From the NCBI GenBank assembly GCA_903821805.1, contig CAIJNA010000086.1, positions 1-6,072 of the forward strand: 6,072 bases of DNA, in the 5' to 3' direction. A model generated the notes under the pieces. That model had not been told where the DNA came from. It worked only from the letters and a program-made list of their open reading frames with translations, and searched no databases. This document shows, piece after piece, positions 1-5,946 of this stretch (positions are counted from its first letter, which is position 1; every line of letters starts with the position of its first letter). The stretch is from an uncultured Campylobacterota bacterium. GTDB lineage: Bacteria > Campylobacterota > Campylobacteria > Campylobacterales > Arcobacteraceae. The position numbers were made by a program, and so were the translations under genes.

Positions 1-56
1 AGGTTAAAGTAACTATTCTATCATATTGGCTACAAAATTATTAAAACTATTCCATT

Positions 57-62
57 TATAAT
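57..62 (+). promoter_or_regulatory. Candidate -10 box for the hypBCDEA operon
   Basis: A perfect TATAAT hexamer, within TTTATAAT, lies 19 bases before the preferred hypB start. Initiation about seven bases further on would give a very short leader of roughly 12-14 nt that still contains the hypB ribosome binding site. No convincing -35 hexamer is found 17 bases upstream (around 34-39 the sequence is AAAATT). Housekeeping promoters in Campylobacterota are known often to lack a conserved -35. The sequence is very AT-rich, so chance is a real alternative, and transcription could also run in from an upstream gene outside the window. This is inference from motif and position. Confidence 0.4.
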
Positions 63-70
63 GGGAAACG

Positions 71-76
71 AAAGGA
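71..76 (+). promoter_or_regulatory. Ribosome binding site that decides the hypB start
   Basis: AAAGGA is followed by five bases and then the ATG at 82. This is a good Shine-Dalgarno match at normal spacing. The in-frame ATG at 61 has no purine-rich site before it, since its upstream bases are CCATTTATA. The site therefore supports initiation at 82, giving a protein that begins MCKDCGCS. Confidence 0.75.
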
Positions 77-81
77 AATAT

Positions 82-852
82 ATGTGTAAAGATTGCGGTT
101 GCAGTTTAACTGAGCATACTCATCACCATGATAATGGCGAAAATTCAAATCACAATCATCATGGTGCAATGGAAAATATTCATGCCAATCCACAACTAAA
201 TGATAAAAAGACTGTGGATGTAATCAAAAAGATTTTAGACAAAAATGATCAAGAAGCATTACACAATAGAGTACATTTTGATGAGCATAATGTGCTAGCA
301 ATAAATCTCATGAGCAGTCCTGGAAGTGGAAAGACAACATTATTGGAAAAAATGGCGGATTTAACACCTTTTAAATTTGCAGTAATTGAAGGAGATCTTG
401 AGACATCTAGGGATGCAGATAGATTGAAAGCAAAAGGTATAAATGCGTATCAAATACAAACTGGTTCTGCTTGTCATTTGGATGCCTTCATGGTACATAA
501 AGCATTGCATCACGTTCCTCTTGAACCAATAGATGTTTGCTTTGTTGAAAATGTTGGAAATCTTGTTTGCCCTGCTAGCTATGATGTAGGAACACATATT
601 AATATTGTTTTAGTAAGTGTACCTGAAGGGAATGATAAAATAGCTAAATATCCGGTTATGTTTAGAGCTGCTGATCTTATTCTTATTACAAAAACTGATT
701 TATTGCCACATTTTGATTACGATTTAGAATCAGAAAAAAAAGATGCTAGAATAATCAAACCAAATGTAGATATTATAGAAGTAAATATCAAAGATGAAAA
801 AAGTATTCAAAAAGTTATTGACTGGATTGAATTCAAAAGAAGGATGAGATAG
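82..852 (+). CDS. hypB: Hydrogenase nickel incorporation GTPase HypB
   Basis: HypB is a cytoplasmic SIMIBI-class GTPase that, with HypA, inserts nickel into the [NiFe]-hydrogenase large subunit. The protein is 256 aa from ATG 82. The N-terminus carries C2-x2-C5-G-C7, the high-affinity metal site known from E. coli HypB. A His-rich stretch follows, with eight His between residues 12 and 34, a possible nickel store. The G domain has the P-loop GSGKTT (81-86), the EGDLETSRDADR switch region, the metal-site pair C131-H132 (GSACH), C163 (NLVCPA) and the guanine-specificity motif TKTD (203-206). An in-frame ATG at 61 would add seven residues (MGNERKY). I reject it because it lacks a ribosome binding site, overlaps the candidate -10 box and would bury the metal motif that family members carry at the extreme N-terminus. 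First gene of the visible hyp operon. Function is very secure. Confidence 0.97.
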   Translation: MCKDCGCSLTEHTHHHDNGENSNHNHHGAMENIHANPQLNDKKTVDVIKKILDKNDQEALHNRVHFDEHNVLAINLMSSPGSGKTTLLEKMADLTPFKFAVIEGDLETSRDADRLKAKGINAYQIQTGSACHLDAFMVHKALHHVPLEPIDVCFVENVGNLVCPASYDVGTHINIVLVSVPEGNDKIAKYPVMFRAADLILITKTDLLPHFDYDLESEKKDARIIKPNVDIIEVNIKDEKSIQKVIDWIEFKRRMR

Positions 853-1146
853 ATGTGCCTTTCAATACCAAGTCGTGTAACAAAAATTGACTACAAAAAT
901 AACACTGCAACAATTGATACAATGGGAATTAGCAGAGAAGCTAGTTTGGATTTAATGGAAGAAAATTCTATCCAAATAGGTGACTTTGTTCTTATTCATA
1001 TTGGTTTTATTATGAATAAAATTGACGAGGAAGATGCAATAATATCACTAAATACTTATCGTGAAATACTTGATGCTATGGATGCAGAGGAGAGACAAAA
1101 AGCTATTTTAGAAAGCGACAATTGTCCAAATACAACAAAAGGATAA
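853..1146 (+). CDS. hypC: Hydrogenase maturation chaperone HypC (HypC/HybG/HupF family)
   Basis: HypC is a small cytoplasmic chaperone that forms a complex with HypD for assembly of the Fe(CN)2CO group and then escorts it to the hydrogenase large subunit precursor. The protein is 97 aa and starts MCLSIPSRV. Cys2, exposed after removal of Met, is the invariant functional residue of the family. The conserved IHIGFIMNKID segment contains H49, matching the family's V-H-x-G-F-A motif. The C-terminal part after about residue 60 is a charged, probably helical tail ending in DNCPNTTKG, which makes the protein slightly longer than the roughly 75-90 aa usual for the family. The start ATG directly follows the hypB stop (TAGATG). 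A Shine-Dalgarno AAGAAGGA lies inside the hypB end, so translation is probably coupled. Confidence 0.96.
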   Translation: MCLSIPSRVTKIDYKNNTATIDTMGISREASLDLMEENSIQIGDFVLIHIGFIMNKIDEEDAIISLNTYREILDAMDAEERQKAILESDNCPNTTKG

Positions 1147-1149
1147 TAA

Positions 1150-2271
1150 GTGGACTTAAGCTTAAAAGATCTATATGATGGCTTTAGACAAGCGGATGTT
1201 ATCAAAGAATATGCAAATTTAATAACAAACAAATCCAAATTATTGTCGCACCCAATCAATATAATGGAAGTTTGTGGTGGACACACTCATACAATAATGA
1301 AATATGGTTTAAAACAACTTCTCCCATCTAATATTCATTTTATTCATGGTCCTGGATGTCCAGTTTGTGTAATGCCAAAAGAAAGAATAGATCATGCATT
1401 TGTTCTTGCAATGCAAAAAGATGTAATTCTTGTAACGCTAGGCGACATGATCAAAGTACCAGGAAGTTTAGGAAGTTTGCAAGATGCAAGAAGCAATGGT
1501 GCAGATGTAAGATTTGTTTACAGCCCACTTGACTGCATAAAGATTGCAAATGAAAATCCGACAAAAAAAATAATATTTTTTGCTATTGGATTTGAAACAA
1601 CAACTCCTATGACTTCAGCACTTATTGATCAGGTGATTAAAAAAGACATCAATAATATTTTATTTCATATAAATCATATTACGGTTCCAGAACCAATGAA
1701 AGCTTTATTGGATGACCCTACAAATAAAATTGATGCTTTCATCGGGCCATCTCACGTGAGTGTTATTTCTGGGAGTAAAATTTATGCTGAATTTCCAAAT
1801 AAATATCATAAGCCTGTTGTGGTGAGTGGATTTGAGCCACTCGATGTAATGCAAAGCGTTCTTATGATTATAAATCAATTTATAGAAAATAGGTGTGAAC
1901 TTGAAGTCGAATATAGTAGAAGTGTTAGTTATCATGGAAATATAACCGCACAAAATCTTAATAATAAATATTTTGAAACAAAAGATAAATTTAGATGGAG
2001 AGGTTTAGGAGATATTCCAAAAAGTGCTTTAAAATTAAAAGATACATTTAGCCATCTGGATGCCGAAATATTATTTAACGACATATTGCCAACACAAATG
2101 ATTGATGATCACAAACTGTGTATTTGTGGTGAAATATTAAAAGGCAAAAAAGACCCGAAAGATTGTAAAGTTTTTGGGACATCATGTAAACCAAATACGC
2201 CAATGGGAAGTTGCATGGTAAGTAGCGAGGGTGCATGTGCTGCTTATTATAAATACGGGAATCTTAAATGA
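1150..2271 (+). CDS. hypD: Hydrogenase maturation iron-sulfur protein HypD
   Basis: HypD is the [4Fe-4S] scaffold protein on which, with HypC, iron receives its two cyanides and carbon monoxide before insertion into [NiFe]-hydrogenase. The protein is 373 aa, the usual family length. The catalytic motifs are present: EVCGGHTHT with C42 and H45, and GPGCPVC with C70 and C73. The IGFETT segment is also present. The C-terminal cluster-binding region holds cysteines at 324, 326, 339, 346, 355 and 363, including CICGE and GTSCKPNTPMGSC. The start is GTG, three bases after the hypC stop (tandem TAA TAA), with AAAAGGAT at 1137-1144 as ribosome binding site. No ATG fits the conserved N-terminus. The stop overlaps the hypE start by four bases. 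Intact, with all key residues present. Confidence 0.97.
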   Translation: MDLSLKDLYDGFRQADVIKEYANLITNKSKLLSHPINIMEVCGGHTHTIMKYGLKQLLPSNIHFIHGPGCPVCVMPKERIDHAFVLAMQKDVILVTLGDMIKVPGSLGSLQDARSNGADVRFVYSPLDCIKIANENPTKKIIFFAIGFETTTPMTSALIDQVIKKDINNILFHINHITVPEPMKALLDDPTNKIDAFIGPSHVSVISGSKIYAEFPNKYHKPVVVSGFEPLDVMQSVLMIINQFIENRCELEVEYSRSVSYHGNITAQNLNNKYFETKDKFRWRGLGDIPKSALKLKDTFSHLDAEILFNDILPTQMIDDHKLCICGEILKGKKDPKDCKVFGTSCKPNTPMGSCMVSSEGACAAYYKYGNLK

Positions 2272-3272
2272 ATGAAATAATGAATAAAAATGTAACACTG
2301 TCTATGGGAAATGGTGGAAGTGAAAATAATGAACTAATATCTAAAATATTTTATAAAGCTTTCAAAAATGAAATTCTTGAAAAAAGTGAAGATGCTGCCA
2401 TCATAGAAAATGGAAAATTGGCATTTTGCACAGATAGTTTTACGATAAGTCCATTAACTTTTAACGGTGGCGATATAGGTAAAATATCAATTTGTGGAAC
2501 ATGTAATGACTTAGCTATGATGGGTGCTAAACCTAAATATCTTAGCATTGCTGTCATCATAGAAGAAGGATTTAGTATCAATTTATTGACACAAATTGTC
2601 GATTCAATCAAAAAAGAACTACTAATTAATGATGCAATTATTGTCACTGGGGATACCAAAGTTGTGCCTAAAGGAAGTGTTGATCAAATATTTATAAATA
2701 CAACTGGTATTGGTGAAGTTATTAAAAGTGGTATTTCGGCAAACAATATTGAAAGTGATGATGTAATTATTGTTAGCCGTGATATTGGAACTCATGGGGC
2801 TACAATTTTTGCACAACGAGAAGGAATTGAGCTAGTATCTGATTTAAAAAGTGATTGTGCATCTCTTTATCCTATAATAAAAGAGTTGTTATCCCAAGAT
2901 ATTAAAATCAACGCTATGAGAGATGCAACTAGGGGTGGAATTGCAGCTGTTTTAAACGAATGGGCAAAGGCTTCGGATGTTTGCATTGAGATAGATGAAG
3001 ATCAAATTCCAGTTTCCGAAGAAGTTAAAGGTCTTTGCGAAATTCTTGGATTTGAAGCAACTAGTTTAGCAAATGAAGGAACTTTTTTAATTGCCACAAA
3101 TAAAGAAAATGGATCTAGGATATTAGAACTTTTAAAGACTTTTAATAGCAATGCCTCGATTATTGGTAAAACTACAAATTCTTATTCTAAAAAAGTCATA
3201 TTAAAAAGTGCTTGGGGAACACAGACATTTCTTGAAATGCCAACTGGTGAACTTCTCCCAAGAATATGTTAA
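2268..3272 (+). CDS. hypE: Carbamoyl dehydratase HypE
   Basis: HypE belongs to the PurM/AIR-synthetase-like ATP-binding family. It takes a carbamoyl group from HypF onto its C-terminal cysteine and dehydrates it with ATP to thiocyanate, the source of the cyanide ligands. The protein is 334 aa and ends in the invariant PRIC (331-334), so the catalytic C334 is present. Other conserved parts are CTDSF (54-58), NGGDIGK (66-72), CGTCNDLAMMGA (76-87), TGDTKVVPKG (127-136), HGATI and RDATRGG (218-224). The start ATG overlaps the hypD stop (ATGA), which suggests translational coupling. A second in-frame ATG at 2280 (Met5) is possible, but neither has a strong ribosome binding site (GGGA lies upstream of the first). 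The early glycine motif reads MGNGG, where many homologues have HGxGG. HypF, its partner, is outside the window. Confidence 0.97.
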   Translation: MNEIMNKNVTLSMGNGGSENNELISKIFYKAFKNEILEKSEDAAIIENGKLAFCTDSFTISPLTFNGGDIGKISICGTCNDLAMMGAKPKYLSIAVIIEEGFSINLLTQIVDSIKKELLINDAIIVTGDTKVVPKGSVDQIFINTTGIGEVIKSGISANNIESDDVIIVSRDIGTHGATIFAQREGIELVSDLKSDCASLYPIIKELLSQDIKINAMRDATRGGIAAVLNEWAKASDVCIEIDEDQIPVSEEVKGLCEILGFEATSLANEGTFLIATNKENGSRILELLKTFNSNASIIGKTTNSYSKKVILKSAWGTQTFLEMPTGELLPRIC

Positions 3273-3287
3273 GACAGGAAACACTAA

Positions 3288-3629
3288 ATGCACGAATATA
3301 GTATAGTTCAATCTCTTCTTAATAATTGCGAAGAAAATGCCGGCCAAAATGGCTCGACCAAAGTAACAAAAGTTGTTGTTAAAATTGGTGTACTTAGTGG
3401 AGTTGAGCCAGATTTACTTCAAATTGCATTTGATACATTTAAAGAAAATACGATTTGTCATGATGCATTATTTGTGATAAATATACAAAAAGTTGTTATA
3501 AAATGTAAGACTTGTGGATCAACATCTACATTAGAAAAACATCATTATTGTTGTCCATTATGTGAGAGTATTGATATTGATATTTTAGATGGTGAAGATA
3601 TGTATCTTATGCAACTAGAACTTCAATAA
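3288..3629 (+). CDS. hypA: Hydrogenase/urease nickel incorporation protein HypA
   Basis: HypA is a small zinc-containing nickel metallochaperone that works with HypB to load nickel into the hydrogenase large subunit. In some Campylobacterota, such as Helicobacter pylori, it also serves urease. The protein is 113 aa, the usual length. It begins MHEYSIVQSL: H2 with the N-terminal region forms the nickel site, and MHE is the family signature. The zinc domain has C73-x2-C76 and C89-x2-C92, with an additional C88 beside the second pair. The start follows the hypE stop by 15 bases, with AGGA at 3276-3279 as ribosome binding site. It is the last gene of the visible operon and faces groEL. No urease genes are in the window, so a hydrogenase role is the natural reading. 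Confidence 0.96.
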   Translation: MHEYSIVQSLLNNCEENAGQNGSTKVTKVVVKIGVLSGVEPDLLQIAFDTFKENTICHDALFVINIQKVVIKCKTCGSTSTLEKHHYCCPLCESIDIDILDGEDMYLMQLELQ

Positions 3630-3689
3630 ATTTATTCGTAACAACTATATATTATTAAAATTCTAGCTATCTTGTTAAAAATTGACATT

Positions 3690-3722
3690 AAAAAAAGGTA
3701 GATGCAAAATACATCTACCTTT
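3690..3722 (-). terminator. Intrinsic terminator of groESL, possibly shared with hypA
   Basis: A perfect 11-bp inverted repeat, AAAGGTAGATG (3694-3704) and CATCTACCTTT (3712-3722), encloses a 7-base loop. On the minus strand the stem runs straight into seven T residues (3690-3696, partly in the stem), a classic rho-independent terminator about 40 bases after the groEL stop. On the plus strand the stem ends in only three T residues before AGAATTC. It may also stop hypA transcripts, but less efficiently. Confidence 0.85.
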
Positions 3723-3761
3723 AGAATTCAACGTCTTATATTTAAGATATTGGAAAGGAAA

Positions 3762-5402
3762 TTACATTCCCATTCCACCTAATCCACCCATTCCACCCAT
3801 ATCAGGAGCATGAGAAACATTAACTTTATCAGCTTTCATATCACTAACAGTAGCTTCTGTTGTAAGAAGTAAAGATGCAACAGATACTGCGTTTTGCATA
3901 GCAACTCTTTCAACTTTAGTTGGATCAACTATTCCAGCCTCAAACATATCAACATATTCACCAGTTGCAGCATTAAATCCTACATTTGGATTTGTTGATT
4001 TTGATACTTCATTTGCAACAACAGCGCCATCGTATCCAGCATTTATAGCAATTTGTCTTAATGGAGCTGTAATAGCTCTGATAATAATATCAGCACCAAT
4101 TTGCTCATCACCTTCTAATACAAGTTTAACTTTTGCAGCTGCTTTAATTAAAGCAGCTCCACCACCGATAACGATACCTTCTTCAACAGCCGCACGTGTT
4201 GCACTTAATGCATCATCCACTCTGTCTTTCTTTTCTTTCATTTCTGTTTCAGTTGGAGCACCAACTTTAATTACAGCCACACCACCGCTAAGTTTTGCAA
4301 GTCTTTCTTGTAATTTTTCTTTATCATAATCACTTGTAGTATTGATAATTTCTGATCTAATTTGTCCGATTCTTGATGCAACATCTTCTTTAGTTCCAGC
4401 ACCATTTACTATTGTTGTATTGTCTTTTGTAATTACAATTTTAGCTGCCATTCCAAGAACTTCTAAACCAGAATTTTCCAATTTCATTCCAAGTTCTTCT
4501 GAAATTACTTTTCCATTTGTAAGTGTTGCAATATCTTCAAGCATAGCTTTTCTTCTATCACCAAATCCTGGAGCTTTAACAGCAACAACATTTAAACTTC
4601 CACGTATTCTGTTTACAACTAAAGTTGAAAGTGCTTCTCCCTCAATATCTTCTGCGATAATCAGTAATGGTCTTTGTGTTTGATTTACAGCTTCAAGAAC
4701 TGGTAATAATTCTTTAAGATTTGTAATCTTTTTTTCACATAATAATATAAATGGATTTTCATATTGAACGATCATTTTGTCTGGGTTAGTAACAAAATAA
4801 GGACTTAAATATCCTCTATCAAATTGCATACCTTCAACAACATCAAGCTCATCAGTTATACCTTTAGCTTCTTCTACTGTAATAACACCATCTTTCCCAA
4901 CTTTTTCCATTGCTTCAGCTATCATATTTCCAATTTCATGATCACTATTAGCAGAAATTGTAGCAACTTGAGCTATTTGTTCTTTTGTATCAACAACTTT
5001 TGAGATTTTTTTCAATTCAGCAAGAATTTGTTCACTTGCCTTATCCATACCTCTTTTTAATTGAACAGGGTTCGCTCCAGCAGTTACATTTCTAAGACCT
5101 TCTTTAAAAATACTATGCGCTAAAATAGTTGCAGTAGTAGTTCCATCCCCAGCTTCATCATTTGTTTTGCTTGCTACTTCTTTAACAAGTTGAGCACCCA
5201 TATTTTCGATTGCATCTGGAAGCTCAATTTCTCTCGCAACACTTACACCATCCTTTGTAATATGAGGGCTACCGTATGATTTTTGTAAAAGTACATTTCG
5301 ACCTCTTGGCCCCATTGTAACTTGAACTGCATCTGCTAATTTTTTTACACCTTTGTAAAGTCTGTTTCTAGCGTCATCACTAAAGTAAATTTCTTTTGCC
5401 AT
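3762..5402 (-). CDS. groEL: Chaperonin GroEL (Hsp60)
   Basis: GroEL is the cytoplasmic 14-subunit ATP-dependent folding chamber that works with GroES. The protein is 546 aa, full length for the family. Numbering runs one behind E. coli, so functional residues can be matched. The nucleotide site has GPRGRNV (31-37), D51 in TKDGVSV, GDGTTT (85-90) and the catalytic D397 in RVDDALSATRA, followed by GGG at 413-415. The apical substrate- and GroES-binding residues Y198, S200, Y202, F203, L233, L236, V262 and V263 are all conserved. It ends in the typical Gly-Met tail (MGGMGGLGGMGM). A ribosome binding site, AAGGAT, lies about six bases before the ATG. It is 49 bases downstream of groES and clearly co-transcribed. 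Nothing suggests a specialised paralogue. Confidence 0.99.
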   Translation of the reverse strand: MAKEIYFSDDARNRLYKGVKKLADAVQVTMGPRGRNVLLQKSYGSPHITKDGVSVAREIELPDAIENMGAQLVKEVASKTNDEAGDGTTTATILAHSIFKEGLRNVTAGANPVQLKRGMDKASEQILAELKKISKVVDTKEQIAQVATISANSDHEIGNMIAEAMEKVGKDGVITVEEAKGITDELDVVEGMQFDRGYLSPYFVTNPDKMIVQYENPFILLCEKKITNLKELLPVLEAVNQTQRPLLIIAEDIEGEALSTLVVNRIRGSLNVVAVKAPGFGDRRKAMLEDIATLTNGKVISEELGMKLENSGLEVLGMAAKIVITKDNTTIVNGAGTKEDVASRIGQIRSEIINTTSDYDKEKLQERLAKLSGGVAVIKVGAPTETEMKEKKDRVDDALSATRAAVEEGIVIGGGAALIKAAAKVKLVLEGDEQIGADIIIRAITAPLRQIAINAGYDGAVVANEVSKSTNPNVGFNAATGEYVDMFEAGIVDPTKVERVAMQNAVSVASLLLTTEATVSDMKADKVNVSHAPDMGGMGGLGGMGM

Positions 5403-5451
5403 TTTTATATCCTTAATCTTATTTCAAAATTTTGTAATTATTATTTGCTAA

Positions 5452-5721
5452 TTATTTAGCGAAAACACCTAAAATATCTTTTTCTGTATCTAATACTAAA
5501 TAATCAACATCATCTATTGTTAAACCTGTTCCAGCATATTTAGAGTAAACAACAGTGTCACCAATTGCTATTCCTTCTGTGCTTTCATTGATTGCTATAA
5601 CTACAGCTTGAGTTGGCTTTTCTTTTGAAGCATTATCTGGTAAAAAAATACCGCTTTGTGTTTGTGTTTTTTCTTCAGGAATTTTTACTAATACCCTGTT
5701 TCCTAATGGTTTAAAATTCAT
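5452..5721 (-). CDS. groES: Co-chaperonin GroES (Hsp10)
   Basis: GroES forms the heptameric lid of the GroEL chamber. The protein is 89 aa, within the usual 86-97 range. It starts MNFKPLGNRVLVK, matching the family's P-L-x-D/N-R-V-L-V signature. The mobile loop spans about residues 15-32, with the hydrophobic tripeptide I25-F26-L27 (SGIFLPD) that docks on the GroEL apical domain. The C-terminal beta-barrel strand includes VVYSKYAGT and DYLVL. A ribosome binding site, AAAGGGA, lies six bases or so before the ATG. It is the first gene of the operon, with the promoter and CIRCE operator directly upstream, so expression is probably heat-inducible through HrcA. HrcA itself is not encoded here. Confidence 0.98.
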   Translation of the reverse strand: MNFKPLGNRVLVKIPEEKTQTQSGIFLPDNASKEKPTQAVVIAINESTEGIAIGDTVVYSKYAGTGLTIDDVDYLVLDTEKDILGVFAK

Positions 5722-5761
5722 TTTTGATCCCTTTTTTTATTATAAATATTTTTCGCTTTGA

Positions 5762-5788
5762 TTAGCACTCAGTATAATTGAGTGCTAA
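5762..5788 (-). promoter_or_regulatory. CIRCE operator (HrcA binding site) of groESL
   Basis: A perfect inverted repeat TTAGCACTC-N9-GAGTGCTAA matches the CIRCE consensus at all 18 arm positions with the canonical 9-base spacer. It begins one base after the -10 box of the groES promoter and so covers the predicted transcription start. It also lies in the 5' untranslated region, about 40 bases before the groES start codon. In known systems HrcA binds here and represses until heat or unfolded protein inactivates it. Repression by blocking polymerase binding or start is inferred from position. Confidence 0.95.
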
Positions 5789-5789
5789 A

Positions 5790-5818
5790 ATTATATATAA
5801 ATATATATTTGATGTCAA
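5790..5818 (-). promoter_or_regulatory. Housekeeping sigma promoter of groES-groEL
   Basis: Read on the minus strand, TTGACA (5818-5813), exactly 17 bases, then TATAAT (5795-5790) give a perfect consensus vegetative promoter. The predicted start is near 5783, inside the CIRCE element, giving a leader of about 60 nt. The spacer is a run of alternating A and T. A consensus -35 is notable because Campylobacterota promoters usually lack one. It suggests a strong promoter held in check by HrcA. Confidence 0.85.
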
Positions 5819-5867
5819 TAGTTTTGATGTTAAAAGAAGCAGATTAATGATTAAATTAAAGAGTAAA

Positions 5868-5893
5868 TGGTTTGACACAAATTGATCAAACCA
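5868..5893 (-). terminator. Weak hairpin between efp and groES, possible terminator
   Basis: An 8-bp perfect inverted repeat, TGGTTTGA (5868-5875) and TCAAACCA (5886-5893), encloses a 10-base loop. On the minus strand the downstream bases are T-rich (TTTACTCTTTAATTTAA) but contain no long T run. It lies about 54 bases after the efp stop, so it could end efp transcripts before the groES promoter. Such short repeats are not rare in AT-rich DNA. Confidence 0.3.
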
Positions 5894-5903
5894 ATAAAAG
5901 AAG

Positions 5904-5935
5904 AAGATATAAAGTTATTGAAAACAATATATCTT
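5904..5935 (-). terminator. AT-rich hairpin just after efp, possible terminator
   Basis: An 8-bp inverted repeat, AAGATATA (5904-5911) and TATATCTT (5928-5935), has a 16-base loop that can itself form a 4-bp ATTG/CAAT stem. On the minus strand it starts 11 bases after the efp stop and is followed by CTTCTTTTATTGG, a moderately T-rich tail. The stem has only one G-C pair and would be weak. Together with the neighbouring hairpin it is the only candidate for ending efp. Confidence 0.3.
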
Positions 5936-5946
5936 ATGATGGGGAA

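Noticed and set aside
27..42. TTGGCTACAAAATTATT as a sigma-54 promoter for hyp genes
   Set aside because: It has the GG element but lacks the essential GC at the -12 position (TTATT instead of TTGCW).
1..60. C-terminal end of an upstream hypF gene
   Set aside because: All three forward frames contain stops and the few readable residues do not resemble HypF; too short to decide.
2351..2659. 102-codon open frame on the minus strand inside hypE
   Set aside because: It is antisense to conserved HypE motifs, has no ribosome binding site of note and no family resemblance.
4342..4683. 113-codon open frame on the plus strand inside groEL
   Set aside because: It lies antisense to a conserved groEL coding region and has no recognisable domain; it is a by-product of groEL codon usage.
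5791..5810. AT palindromes (TTATATATAA and AAATATATATTT) as protein binding sites
   Set aside because: They make up the spacer and -10 region of the groES promoter; alternating A/T runs form such palindromes trivially.
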